The position numbers and the translations under genes were made by a program. A DNA stretch of 64,000 nucleotides, taken from contig JAXIVH010000169.1 in assembly GCA_036785325.1 (NCBI GenBank), forward strand, positions 124,001-188,000. Reading direction: 5' to 3'. Source of the DNA: Urophycis tenuis (taxonomy: Eukaryota; Chordata; Actinopteri; Gadiformes; Phycidae). The notes beneath the pieces were generated by a model. The model was not told the DNA's origin. It saw nothing but the letters and a program-made list of their open reading frames with translations, and made no database searches. Shown piece after piece: positions 53,833 through 64,000 of this stretch. The number at the start of each line of letters is the position of its first letter. Positions within the stretch are counted from its first letter, which is position 1.

Positions 53833-56800
53833 TCAGCAGGCCATTTGCTCCTCAACAGGCAACAGGACAACTAGACGCCGGACATCCCGGTGGAGAACCA
53901 TAGCTTGAGTCCTCTCCCTTGCATCATCAAGGCAGGGTTTCCTTGTCCCTCCAGCCATCACAGGAACACTGTAGCTCGGCGAGATTTTGACACTGACGTC
54001 CCTTACAATGCCTCTGCTGTCTGGATTGGTGCCAACAACCCGGCCAAGCTTGAACTGTCCCCTCATCGCATTTTGATCACACAACCAGACAATGTCCCCT
54101 ACGGCGACACTCCTCTCCACAGTGTGCCACTTACTCCTGATGAAGAGATTGGGGCCAGCCAGTTGACTCCAGCACCTCCAGAACTTCGCTACCTCTGACT
54201 GCATAGCTCGGAGCCTCTTGTAAGGGTAACTGGTAAAGTCAAAGCCTTTGACATCTCCTCCTTGAGAAGCTCTGCCAAGCAGGAGAGTATTTGGTGTCAC
54301 ATACTGGATACTGTCTTCCCTGCTCTGGATCCTTGCGTCAATCGGACGCTCATTCGCAAGGTTGGCCGCCAAGTAGAGAGCAGTATGGAACTCGCTGTAG
54401 CTTAGTGACGATTCCTTTCCAAGACTCTGGAGAGCCCTCTTCACAATGCGCACAGCGGCTTCCGCAGCGCCATTCCTATGTGGGGAATCAGCTGGATGGA
54501 TCTTCCACATCCACTCGGTCCGATTTCTTGCGGCTATCTCTTCCAGAGCAGCCTTGTTCTGACTGTCTAGGAACCTATAGAGTTGTTCCAGGACTGACCT
54601 TGCTCCCACGAAATTGGTTCCTGGATCCGACCAGAGCTTCCTTGGATGCCCCCGGATTGCTGTAAACCTTTGGTAGGCCATCAGAAATGCATCAGTGGAG
54701 ACAGAATTTGCCAGCTCTGTGTGGATGGCTCTACTGGCCATGCAGCAGAAGACAACACCCCAGACTTTCATTGTCACTCTCTTCTTGATGTCATCCCTCA
54801 CATGGTAGGGCCCAAAGAGGTCCACCGTAGTGAATTCAAAGGGTGCCGCAGGCGCAGTTCTTTCAGGCGGCAAGTCACCCATCACTTGTTGGCACTTCTT
54901 TGCTCTTGCCTTTCTGCAGACTAGACAGTGGTCAACAACATTTTGGGCAATTCTCCTTCCTCGTACAACCCAAGCCTTCCTTCTCATCCTGAGCAGGGTC
55001 CCAGCCACACCATCATGACCTTCACCATGAGACACTCGAGCTAACAGTGTGGACACCCACGAGTCATATGGTAGGATGGGAACGGCGGCATGGTCTTCTT
55101 TAAACCTTTGTATTCTTCCGCCACAGACAAGAAGCCCAGAGTCCTGCTCTTTATAGACTACAAGCCTATCCGTCATGGTGCTCGGGAAGTTGGTGCCTTG
55201 TTGTGCACCAAGGAAAAGGTCCCTCAGAGCATCTTCTCTCTCTCTCACTGAGATGACTCCAGCCAAAGGGACTGCCTCCCACTTTGGTCTACTCAAGGCT
55301 CGGTTTGGTCCAAGGAACTTTTTTGCAGCCCTCCAAACCCATGCAATAGTCTTAACCAACCTCATTAGGACACTGAACCGCTTAATGTGCACAAGACTCT
55401 GGATTGCTGGACCTGGAGGTGGCCTTTGCTGTCCTGTTTGGGCTGTACTCTGGTGCTTTATCGCCTGGGCCCTTGTCAGTGCAGCAACAAAGGTTTTCTT
55501 CTGCATCTTGATGATGCTCTCCCGAGGATTTGATGGGCCATTCATTAACAGGTAACCTCAGGAACTTTGGTCCATTTTGCCACTCTGAATCCTCATCAAG
55601 GTCCTTGGGCCCACCTCCTCTTGTGATTAAGTCAGCAATGTTTTGTGGACCAGGGACCCACCACCAGTCTTGTACTTGTGAGCTGCTTTGGATTTCTCCA
55701 ATACGATTTGCAAAAAAGGTTTGGTAACCATAGCTCTCTCTCTGTATCGCACCAAGGATTGTTTGGCTGTCAACAAAGTGAAACCATCTTCCCACTTTGA
55801 TTCGGCTATGAATCTCAAAGTACCCCTTCAGGCGGGAGGCGAACACTGCTCCACACACCTCTGCTTTCACGGCTTCTCCCTTCTGATCCAAGGGCATCAG
55901 TTTAGCCTTGGACTCCACTAGCTTAATGACGGAGCCCTGGTCAGTGCTCCACCTTAGGTACATCACTGCTCCATAGGCATGCTCGCTTCCATCAGAGAAG
56001 GTGATTGCCCACGGCTCACTCGCATGGCATGGAGGAGTAAGAGACCTGGAGAACATAACTTTGCCAAGTTGAACGTATTCTTCGAAAAGCTTAATCGCAT
56101 CTTCCCTCAGCTCATCTGAGAGCGCCTTGTCCCATGTATCTTTGGCTGAGCAACTTTTGCTTTTGGCTTCTTGAAATGCTCTGCGCACCAGGATAGCTCC
56201 CTTCTGCTTTGCAGGAGTTACCAAGCCAGCTGGGTCGTACAGTCCAGCCACCTGGCTGAGCAATTCCCTCCTCGTCAGGGGGTTTGGAGTCTGAAGCCGA
56301 ATCTGTTCTTGAAGGAGGTTCTTGCCAAGCCGTATCTTTCTTTTCCTTTTTGAAAAATTAACTGATGTCATGACGTGCAGCTTGTCATCCTCAACAATGT
56401 AGCCGAGGCCAAGGGCTTTGTTGTCCTCATCACCCATTTGGTTTGGGAGGACCATGGCTCCAACTCCGGCTTTCGGCTTATCATCCGGATCTTCATGAGA
56501 CTCCAGCCTCCCACTTTGCCCAGAGAACACCCATGGTTTGAGCTGAAATCCTCCAGCCTTCAGGATTTGTTCCACGTTTGCAGCAATAGCTTTCAGGTGG
56601 TCAAGGTCATCATGTGATGTCAGGAGGTCATCGACATAGCTGTCCTGTTGGAGTACCCGGCGTTCCTCTTCAAGGTGCATGAACTGTGGGAAGTTGGAGG
56701 TCTCTCGCATAGCCAGTTGTGCAATGCAGCCTGCTGGCTTATCTCCAATGTTTACTCTGGTAATTGCATATTCCTGCAGCTCTTCATCTTCCGAGTCCCG

Positions 56801-57268
56801 CCACAAGAACCTGTGCAGGTGCACCTCACGGTCTTCGAGCCAGACAGAGTTATACATCTTTTTAATGTCGCCCAAAGCCGCATACACTCCACTCCGGAAC
56901 CTCAGGAGGACTGCACGGATCGGGTTGAGGACATCTGGACCTTTCATCAGCATGTCATTCAGGCTCACACCACTGAACTTCTGGCTGCTATTCCAGACAA
57001 GCCTCACCGGTGTTGTGATTGAATGCGGGTTTGGAGCGATGAGGTGACTGACGTACCACACTGGCCCGGTCCAGTTGGTGATCATGTCCCTGGACAGTTT
57101 GATTGCGGCTCCTCTAGCAATCATATCATGCACTTGGGCAGCATAGGCAGTCTTCCACTCGGGCTCTTTGGCAAGATGTCTCTCTGTTCTAAGGAATGTG
57201 GCCTCAACAGCTCCCCTGTTGTTTGGGAGTGAAATTGGGTCCTCCACCCAGGGGTGGAATGTGTTCAA
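53833..57268 (-). pseudogene. Bel/Pao pol: RT, RNase H and integrase (minus strand)
   Basis: Frame 57268-55382 begins in PWVEDPISLPNNRG, upstream of RT. It has DIKKMYNSVWLED, the catalytic QDSYVDDLLTSHD (YVDD), then RNase H motifs ITFSDGSEHAYGAV and HFVDSQTILGAI. A frameshift between about 55400 and 55545 leads to the second frame (55545-53833). That frame has the integrase zinc region (HGEGHDGVAGT ... HCLVCRKAR) and the DDE residues in FTTVDLFGPYHV, LWSDPGTNFVG and NGAAEAAVRIV, then a Pao-type C-terminal domain (SVAVGDIVWL). The gag and protease sequence that should precede it is deleted: the first few gag codons are joined directly, out of frame, to the pol segment near 57256. Confidence 0.88.
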
Positions 57269-57386
57269 CGGTCTTCACAGCAGGATCAGACATGTTTCAT
57301 TTAGTTTCTGACCGGCAGTGAAAAACCGCCGGTCAGAAACTAAATGAAACATGTCTGATCCTGCTGTGAAGACCGTTGAACACATT
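57258..57386. repeat. Perfect palindrome, two 59-bp arms with an 11-bp loop
   Basis: Left arm 57258-57316 and right arm 57328-57386 are exact inverted copies of the retrotransposon leader and gag start. The loop is AGTGAAAAACC (57317-57327). It is the head-to-head junction of the two halves of the Bel/Pao copy. Confidence 0.95.
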
Positions 57387-58946
57387 AGGATGGAGAGAAC
57401 CACGGCAAAGAGAGCTTTCTCTCGTCTTGCAAACAGCTTGGAAAGGAATCATGAAGACATGGCTGAGGAAGACCTCAAGGAGGCCTTTAGTAAACTTACG
57501 ATGGCAGCAGAAAAGGCCCTAGGTGTAAATGAAGATTTGGAAGCCAACCTCCTCTCAGACATTGAGGCCGGGCTGGACGCTGGGGAGGAGGCCATGCTGT
57601 CGGAACAGCAGAAAGCTGACATAATGAAATCCTCAAGGGACTGTGAAACTAAACTGAAAACAATTAAAAATCTTGTCCAAGACACGTTGTGGTCCAGTCA
57701 TGGAGCCCTTGAAGTGTTGACTGCGCTGCGAGTGGCAGAATCCGCCTGCAGGAACACCATCGCTGTTGACCTTAGTGGCAAACAAGAGGCATATGAGTTC
57801 ATGCTTACTCACCTACAAGAGCTCACAAGGTCAGCAAAGGAAGTCCACAACTGCTGGAAGAAATGGATTCCCAGTGACCAAAAGAAAGATCTCCAAGACC
57901 GACTCCAGGAACTTGAGCTAACGATTCCTACGCTCATGCTCAGAAAGGCGGATTTCATTCAGGAGAGGCTGAAGGATGAGGAGAGAAGAAGATCAGCGCC
58001 AGTAACCCCCCCTAATATCCCTGTAGCAACTATCAGGCTAAAACCAACGGCTCTACCCAAGTTCTCCGGAAATAGGCGCGATTTCAATAGATGGAGGAAG
58101 GACTGGGAAGCACTGCAGAGGCAAGGTGAGCCGACTGGGTCTAAGGAGGTGAAAAAATTCCAGTTGTTGGACAGCCTGGAAGAAAAGGTCACCAGAGACG
58201 TGCGACTCACCGCCTACAACACAGCAGAAGACATTTTCCGTGTCCTTGAGAACCGCTTTGGGAACCAGACCACCATCGCCATCGAAATTGTGGAGGAGCT
58301 ACAGAGGATGCCAGCTGTGAGGAGTCATCAGCCAAGAAAGATCGTGGAGTTGATCCAAGCAGTAGAGAAAGCTCTGCAAGACTTGAGCGATCTAGGAGAC
58401 ACAGGAGCAATAAAAAACCCGCTGGTCATAAAGTCCATCGAAAGTAAGCTTCCGGACTCTCTGAAGAAGGAGTGGCTCATGTTTGTGGCAGATAGTCGAA
58501 ATGCTGTGACCCATGACAACCGATTTGACACTCTGTTGGCGTTCCTGAAACAGCAAGAAAAGATCTATGAGCAGCTGGAGCAACTGATGGATGATGAACC
58601 AAAGAGGGAAGCAAGACCTGAGCCTAAATATGCCAGGACAAGGGCCACCGAGTTGGAAGATTCCCATTCAGGATGTGTAGTGTGTGGTGATTGGAAACAC
58701 AGGACCAAGCTGTATTTCTGCAGGCAGTTTCGAGCACTGAAACCAGTGGAAAGAGAAGCTGCAGTAAAGAAGCTAGGAGCATGTGAGCGGTGCCTTGAAG
58801 TCCATGATGACCTGGCATTGTGCAAGTCCACCTTCCTCTGCAAACATCCAGACTGCCGGGGTGGACATGGCTCAGAACACCATTATTACCTGTGCCCCAA
58901 CACTTACACAACAGGAAATGCAGGCCAGAAAAGGAGTAGACATTAA
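57351..58946 (+). CDS. Bel/Pao Gag, intact frame (531 aa)
   Basis: An uninterrupted frame begins at the ATG inside the palindrome's right arm (57351). The N-terminal third is helical and acidic. The central Gag core (roughly residues 230-400) has LPKFSGNRRDFNRWRKDWE, DSLEEKVTRDVRLTAYNTA, RFGNQTTIAIEIVEEL and KLPDSLKKEWLMFVAD, the DUF1759-type region of Pao Gags. The C-terminal Cys/His region (CVVCGDWKH ... CERCLEVHDDLALC ... CKHPDCRGGHGSEHH) is a zinc-knuckle array. Gag forms the virus-like particle and packages RNA (family knowledge). The gene is in reverse orientation relative to its own LTRs, so normal expression from the 5' LTR is not expected. Confidence 0.88.
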   Translation: MSDPAVKTVEHIRMERTTAKRAFSRLANSLERNHEDMAEEDLKEAFSKLTMAAEKALGVNEDLEANLLSDIEAGLDAGEEAMLSEQQKADIMKSSRDCETKLKTIKNLVQDTLWSSHGALEVLTALRVAESACRNTIAVDLSGKQEAYEFMLTHLQELTRSAKEVHNCWKKWIPSDQKKDLQDRLQELELTIPTLMLRKADFIQERLKDEERRRSAPVTPPNIPVATIRLKPTALPKFSGNRRDFNRWRKDWEALQRQGEPTGSKEVKKFQLLDSLEEKVTRDVRLTAYNTAEDIFRVLENRFGNQTTIAIEIVEELQRMPAVRSHQPRKIVELIQAVEKALQDLSDLGDTGAIKNPLVIKSIESKLPDSLKKEWLMFVADSRNAVTHDNRFDTLLAFLKQQEKIYEQLEQLMDDEPKREARPEPKYARTRATELEDSHSGCVVCGDWKHRTKLYFCRQFRALKPVEREAAVKKLGACERCLEVHDDLALCKSTFLCKHPDCRGGHGSEHHYYLCPNTYTTGNAGQKRSRH

Positions 58947-58984
58947 CCTAGGGAAGGGAGGAAAAAATACACCGCTAGCCAAGA

Positions 58985-60873
58985 GGACTTCTTAAGTAAA
59001 CTCTCTCCCGAGCTTGCAGATCAGTGCAGAGATGTCTTTTCAAACACTGCATCGAAGACCGTTAGTGTATCAACGGAGCAATCAAGGCTCCTCATGGGAA
59101 GTGGGATACGAGAGTCGCCGGTCATCATGATGCTTCTTGAGGTGACTGCAAATGCTGGGCAAAGAATTGGGACTTTGATTGACCTGGCATCTGACACAAA
59201 TTATATTACACACAGGGCCGCAAGCAGGCTGAACCTTAAGAGTGAAGAAATTACCCTCATTGTCCATGGTGTCGGAGGGATGAAGGTCCACATAGAGACA
59301 AAGAGGTACCTCCTGAAGATCAGAGTGAAGACCCCCAAAGGCACCCTTCAATCTCACCAGCTCCTTTGCTATGGATTGGATCACATTGCAGATATCCACA
59401 AAGGTGTGACCGCAAGGCAACTGCAGAGGTTCTTCTCAGACATCCCAGCTGATGAGCTTGAGCGGCCCACAGAGATCAGCCTACTCATAAGCCACCGAGA
59501 GGGTAAGCTGGCTCCCCAGCGCATCAGAGTCATCGGAGATCTTGTGCTGTGGGATGGACCATTAGGGAAGACCGTCGGAGGCACACATCCGGACCTTTTT
59601 GAGAGCATTGCCGTATCCGCCCACACATCTAAAACCCATTTTGCTAGGTCAATGAGAACAGCTGCAGTAAAGTATGAAGAGCTCACTGTCGGGATTCCAG
59701 AAGAACCACCACCAACTACTCAAAAGAGCTGTAACCTTCAGGAGTCGATGACTCTCACCACCCACCATGACTTCCTGGAATGGTGGAGATGGGATAGCAT
59801 CGGCGCTGCCTGTCAACCAAGGTGTGGGGGGTGCCGCTGTGGAAATTGCCAGCCAGGTGGCAAGGAGATGACGCTTGCTGAAGAGCGGGAACTTGAGGTA
59901 TTGAGAGAGGGCCTCACATATGTCACTGGCGGCTGCCACAGCAAAGACCCACACTGGCATGCTAAGTACCCCTGGGTGGAGGACCCAATTTCACTCCCAA
60001 ACAACAGGGGAGCTGTTGAGGCCACATTCCTTAGAACAGAGAGACATCTTGCCAAAGAGCCCGAGTGGAAGACTGCCTATGCTGCCCAAGTGCATGATAT
60101 GATTGCTAGAGGAGCCGCAATCAAACTGTCCAGGGACATGATCACCAACTGGACCGGGCCAGTGTGGTACGTCAGTCACCTCATCGCTCCAAACCCGCAT
60201 TCAATCACAACACCGGTGAGGCTTGTCTGGAATAGCAGCCAGAAGTTCAGTGGTGTGAGCCTGAATGACATGCTGATGAAAGGTCCAGATGTCCTCAACC
60301 CGATCCGTGCAGTCCTCCTGAGGTTCCGGAGTGGAGTGTATGCGGCTTTGGGCGACATTAAAAAGATGTATAACTCTGTCTGGCTCGAAGACCGTGAGGT
60401 GCACCTGCACAGGTTCTTGTGGCGGGACTCGGAAGATGAAGAGCTGCAGGAATATGCAATTACCAGAGTAAACATTGGAGATAAGCCAGCAGGCTGCATT
60501 GCACAACTGGCTATGCGAGAGACCTCCAACTTCCCACAGTTCATGCACCTTGAAGAGGAACGCCGGGTACTCCAACAGGACAGCTATGTCGATGACCTCC
60601 TGACATCACATGATGACCTTGACCACCTGAAAGCTATTGCTGCAAACGTGGAACAAATCCTGAAGGCTGGAGGATTTCAGCTCAAACCATGGGTGTTCTC
60701 TGGGCAAAGTGGGAGGCTGGAGTCTCATGAAGATCCGGATGATAAGCCGAAAGCCGGAGTTGGAGCCATGGTCCTCCCAAACCAAATGGGTGATGAGGAC
60801 AACAAAGCCCTTGGCCTCGGGTACATTGTTGAGGATGACAAGCTGCACGTCATGACATCAGTTAATTTTTCAA
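58985..60873 (+). pseudogene. Bel/Pao protease and truncated reverse transcriptase (plus strand)
   Basis: After Gag, an open frame (no later than 59094) encodes an aspartic-protease-like region with GTLIDLASDTNYIT, a degenerate active-site motif, and DLVLWDGPLGKTVGG. A Cys-rich linker CGGCRCGNC follows, then the RT start PWVEDPISLPNNRG, DIKKMYNSVW and YVDDLLTSH. The frame stops matching pol just after the VMTSVNFS segment (about 60873), where LTR sequence begins. RNase H and integrase are therefore absent from this arm. The last ~905 bp (59969-60873) repeat 56350-57254 in inverted orientation, almost without difference. Confidence 0.85.
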
Positions 60874-61535
60874 GCAGCAATACTCAAGCCCTCCACCATT
60901 ATACACTTCCACATTAAACTAAAAGAAGTAGCAACAGTAGTTTAAATTACACAGGCCCATTACCACCTTGCTACACAACCAACTAACCAGTTTAACAATC
61001 ACTCTTTAAATCGCTAAGCATACAGTATAAACACAATCTGCATTAATTTAAAGCATGGGCAGCGGATGGAACCGCAATGTCATGGACGCCAATATCCGAA
61101 ACTAGGTTAAAAGGGATGCACTCGGTACAAACATGACTTTCCGAACGTGGTAGAAGTCTCTTACCGGCCGCCACTCCAACGTTTAGACGTCCTCAATTGC
61201 ACAGAACTTTGGATACATCCACAGGTTGTTCTCCGATGTTTGTTTAGCATCTCCGATGTTTGTTTTAGAGTCGCGCTATAGCGTATGCTATTGTTTCTAC
61301 TCCTCACTCCCGATTAGTGCTTAATTATCCACCTGTGTCTCCGGGTACGTCACTCACATGACGTTGCAGCCTGAACGCAACGTAAAGTTGCTTGATTTGC
61401 CACTTCAGCAGATTCCCTTCTATTAACCCGACTAAATGAAAGTCACCACTGTTCCCTTTTTATTTATTTTTATTTTTATTTTCATCACGCAGCTTTCTCC
61501 CCATCAACCCCATTCTGATCCAGCTTGACTTCACA
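60871..61535 (-). repeat. Bel/Pao LTR, truncated (665 bp)
   Basis: It corresponds to 53074-53750 of the full LTR with few substitutions and a shorter TTTTA run. It lacks the ~450 bp that, in element sense, form the inner end next to the primer-binding site. The junction with pol has 2-3 bp microhomology (CAA). Confidence 0.85.
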
Positions 61536-61540
61536 GTGAC

Positions 61541-62500
61541 TTTTTAAAATACATTTTGGAAACGTGAAAAAACATAGGTAAATCACAAGCCCATCAAGGA
61601 GGTGAAAATGTAGGTGAACAAGTTTATTAGAACAATTTCAAGTGATCACAAAAGTAGAGTATTTGAGTGAGTGAGTGAGTGAGAATGATTGTGAGTGAGA
61701 ATGAATGAGAGTGAGTGAGACTGAATGTCAGTGAGTGAGTGAGTATGAATGTGAGTGAGTGAGTGAGTTGTAGGTCTTGTCACATCAGCTCAAGTCTTGT
61801 ATTGGGTCTATTAACCGCAATGACACAATGGATAGACAAAGCAACAGGTTAGCATCATTCATACCCTTATTACAGCAGTGTAATATAAGCATACGTAGTA
61901 GTAAAAGTCTTTCAGTTATATTTTCCACTTGCCCAACGGAATGCTGACGAGCAGACCCGTTTGATTGTCTCTTGAATGAATAAGCCAGAAATAGCTGAAG
62001 CAGAAATCCTTCTCTTTATTCTTCATAATGCACCATGAGCAGCACAACTAACCTCAAGATTGTGTCATATGAGAGAGTACACGGGGTATTTCATTGTTAT
62101 TTTAAGTTTAAGTTTAAGTTTTAAGTAAAAGAAAAATATAAGTTTCTGACCCAGTTTCTATTAGTCTGCTTTATTTACATGTAGGAAGCCATATAGCACT
62201 GAACAAAACTGTGGCTAGTGAGGCTGAATGACCACTAGCCACAGTTGGCACAAAACTGTCAAGCCCTGATTTAAAAAAAAAGTTAGCTTAACAGCCGATT
62301 CCCAATAATTTTATTACAGGTCGCGACTCTCTCTCTCTTTTTTCTTTTGAAAATCGAATTGAGAGAAAGATTTGTGTGCAGTGTGTTTTTGCCGACTGGA
62401 AAACGAAATCCTAACCAAGGGGCTTTGTGACTGTTGCTTGAAATGCTGAGGACAATGATCTAGCATCCTCCTATTCCTAGCCGCGCTTTGAACGCATATG
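61541..62500. other. hAT interior with (GAGT)n-rich stretch
   Basis: 61662-61770 is a degenerate GAGTGAGTGAGT/GAATG microsatellite. The remainder is AT-rich without a recognised gene. Confidence 0.6.
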
Positions 62501-62514
62501 AACATTATGAACTG

Positions 62515-62745
62515 TCACTCATTCTCACTGGCGATTGGCGAAACAAACTCACCTCCTCCTCCTTCTCTCTTCCTTTTCCCCTGGCCAGTTGGCTTTCCAA
62601 AGCTGAGTTTAGTTTGAGTAGTTTTTTTCATAACACCACGACTAAAAACTGACTTCTGACTGAGTGAGTGCTGGTAGCCAATCTCTTCTCGTAGTGCCAG
62701 CTGACTTTCGCGTCGAAGCTGCGTATATGATAAACATGTTTCCAA
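62515..62745 (-). pseudogene. Possible hAT transposase first exon
   Basis: The minus strand reads MKKTTQTKLSFGKPTGQGKR, then a Glu/Gly-rich tail. The TKLSFG motif near a start is common at the N-terminus of fish hAT transposases of the ZMYM/TTF type. No catalytic exons remain in this element, so it is a remnant at best. Confidence 0.4.
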
Positions 62746-62986
62746 TGTCGGGTGGCGTATTTCTGCTCAGTTTTAAAATATAACGTGATAATAAAGGGAT
62801 TATGTGGACTTTATTTCAGAAAAACAAATGAGAATGCATGCTGATCTTTCCACCAATCAAAGTCAGAACGATTTTCATCATATATTAATTTGACATTTCT
62901 CTGAATAAAAAATAAAAAAACACCGGGGAAAATACCGAGGTCATGACCTCGGTGTCCTCAATGCTGGTTACGGCACTGCTTGAGTG

Positions 62987-63030
62987 TCCTGAAAGGCGCC
63001 TTATAAATAAAATGTATTATTATTATTATG
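62987..63030 (+). repeat. LINE 3' tail resumed after hAT
   Basis: TCCTGAAAGGCGCCTTATAA then AATGTATTATTATTATTATG is the 3' end of the LINE interrupted at 52533. Confidence 0.85.
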
Positions 63031-63370
63031 AGACAAACAGCATAAGAACACACAGTTAGTTGGCGGAATATTTTTAAATTAAAAAAGGCAATGAAATAAA
63101 GTCCACCTTCAAAACTTGTGTGTCCTGGGTGATTGTTTTTTGGTCCCCATGGTCCTTGGCTGTCACTGATGCGGATGGTTTATCAGCCGAAGGTGTGCTA
63201 CTTGTGACTGAAGCTGCCACTGAGGCTGATGGGTTATCAGATGGAGGTTTGGTTGTTGTCACTGGACCTGCCTGATTAATTTAAGGAGAAGCATTAGGAA
63301 CTTGCAGTTATTTCTCAAACTTTTTTATATGCTAAGTACAATTTACAAAGGTGTTGTACAGTTGTACAAG
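63031..63370. other. Gene-free stretch with Ser/Ala-rich antisense frame
   Basis: A 62-codon minus-strand frame (63262-63074) has repeated SADKPSASVTA/SDNPSASVAA units, which may be a repetitive exon fragment. No family recognised. Confidence 0.3.
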
Positions 63371-63371
63371 T

Positions 63372-63807
63372 CAACAGTTTCAAGTACCTAGGACTCACGG
63401 AAAACAACACACTCAACTTCAACAAACATGTTGTCATTACACAAACGCACACACATCACTGTCTGTGGCCCCCCAACTCCTCTTACTCCTCTACAAAAGC
63501 ATCATCCGACCCATGCATCATCGTAATGTACTATCCCCCCTGCTTCTTCTCCCTGCTCACTGTCAACAGCAAAAACAGACTCCTCAAAATCCCACACACA
63601 GCATCCAAGATAATCAACACCCTCAACCCTAGCCTGTCAAAAGCAAACAAATGTTCCATGGCACGCCTTGCACGTGTAATAGTCAGCAGTATTGACCACC
63701 TCCCGAACCAATTCTTCACTCTACTCTCATCTGTCCACAGATATAGAAAAGCATTATTTTTAAGTTTTGTCCCCTCAGCCATCACAGCACTAAAAATAGA
63801 TATGTAG
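63372..63807 (+). pseudogene. LINE ORF2 C-terminal fragment
   Basis: Across two frames the sequence gives KYLGL-like (QVPRTH region), LLYKSIIRP, then INTLNPSLSKANKCSMARLA and HYRKALFLSFVPSAITAL-like (RYRKALFLSFVPSAITALK). The FxPSAITALN ending is characteristic of a common fish LINE family. Frame changes near 63520 show decay. Untranslated sequence with repeated GTGAGAAGAGAG/GTGGGAAGAGGG continues to the window end. Confidence 0.7.
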
Positions 63808-64000
63808 TTTTTATATTTCACCCCTGTGTATTGTCTATGTCATGTTTATTCCAGTCTACTTGTTCTCTGAGGTGAGAGAGTTGTTATCTGCCATGGATGT
63901 CATGATTGCTGCTGTCTATATGTTGTTCTGTGGTATATGTGAGAAGAGAGAATAACTTTTTGTCTGTGCTATATGTGGGAAGAGGGTTTGTTATCTGTTA

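Larger units (their letters stand above)
52621..61535 (-). mobile_element. Rearranged Bel/Pao LTR retrotransposon
   Basis: TG...CA termini (TGTCAAGTTG at 52621, CTTCACA at 61535) are flanked by the 5-bp TSD GTGAC (52616-52620, 61536-61540). The left LTR is full length (52621-53750) and preceded, in minus-strand sense, by a purine tract GAGTGGGAGG. The right LTR is truncated (60871-61535). Minus-strand pol lies at 53833-57268, but gag, protease and part of RT (57351-60870) are on the plus strand. The two arms meet head-to-head in a palindrome at 57258-57386. Shared LTR parts differ by only a few changes, so the copy is young. Confidence 0.88.
52534..62978. mobile_element. hAT element in the LINE tail, itself split by a Bel/Pao element
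   Basis: The ends are CAGGGCCGTAACCAGG at 52534 and CTGGTTACGGCACTG at 62978 (near-perfect inverted repeats). Next to them ATACCGAGGTCA and, inverted, TGACCTCGGT. The 8-bp TSD CTTGAGTG is identical on both sides (52526-52533, 62979-62986). Only about 1.5 kb of this span is hAT; the rest is the retrotransposon at 52621-61535. A possible first transposase exon is at 62515-62745. Confidence 0.92.

Noticed and set aside
53890..57232. Plus-strand open frames across the integrase/RT region
   Set aside because: Antisense shadows of the minus-strand Bel/Pao pol.
57449..60848. Minus-strand open frames across gag and plus-strand pol
   Set aside because: Antisense shadows of Gag and RT; those below 60848 duplicate the frames at 56.4-57.2 kb because of the inverted repeat.

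Overview
The window is vertebrate DNA, almost certainly from a teleost fish. Spliced transposase genes with GT-AG introns, CA/GT microsatellites, and the mix of repeat families (hAT, PIF/Harbinger, ISL2EU, CACTA-like, Tc1, L2/CR1-type LINEs, Bel/Pao and Gypsy LTR elements) all fit a fish genome and no bacterial or viral one. I see no intact single-copy host gene. The best host-derived sequence is a broken CKAP2-like (cytoskeleton-associated protein 2) segment at about 0.95-3.3 kb, cut by a hAT element. The window is best read as a repeat-dense, heavily nested 'transposon graveyard' in which some insertions still have clean ends.

Layout. 0-0.9 kb: end of a Harbinger element (Myb/SANT-like partner gene). 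0.95-3.3 kb: CKAP2-like pseudogene with a 1.2-kb hAT inside, flanked by an 8-bp target-site duplication (TSD). 3.4-4.57 kb: Tc1 end, Gypsy pol fragment, microsatellites. 4575-14740: a 10.2-kb element with long inverted termini built of ~140-bp subrepeats and an 8-bp TSD. It carries a broken DDE transposase gene followed by a ubiquitin-protease-like domain, plus an inverted partial second copy and several nested hATs. 14.8-23 kb: Harbinger fragments, LINE fragments and one nearly complete Harbinger element (four-exon Myb-like gene convergent with a HARBI1-type transposase). 23.2-30.1 kb: a GTF2IRD2/ZBED-like hAT split by a 4-kb L2-type LINE. 30.1-38.5 kb: short LTR (TRIM-like) pieces, two further hATs with BED-finger exons, a dispersed direct repeat, and largely unassigned DNA. 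38.5-42.2 kb: an ISL2EU element (SWIM/YqaJ nuclease gene convergent with a DDE transposase). 43.4-46.2 kb: a foldback minisatellite element and a solo LTR. 46.3-51.8 kb: a CACTA/Transposase_21-like gene and a C48 (Ulp1-type) protease with a PHD finger, separated by hAT insertions and a ~172-bp tandem repeat. 51.8-63.03 kb: a LINE split by a hAT, which is itself split by a rearranged Bel/Pao retrotransposon. 63.4-64 kb: a LINE 3' end.

How the parts relate. Within the Harbinger and ISL2EU elements the two genes are convergent, as is typical when a DNA-binding or nuclease partner and a transposase share one element. The nesting order can be read from TSDs at seven or more insertions. The two most unusual objects are the 4.6-14.7 kb long-inverted-terminus element with its protease-like domain, and the Bel/Pao copy in which gag, protease and part of the reverse transcriptase are inverted head-to-head against the rest of pol around a 59-bp-arm palindrome.
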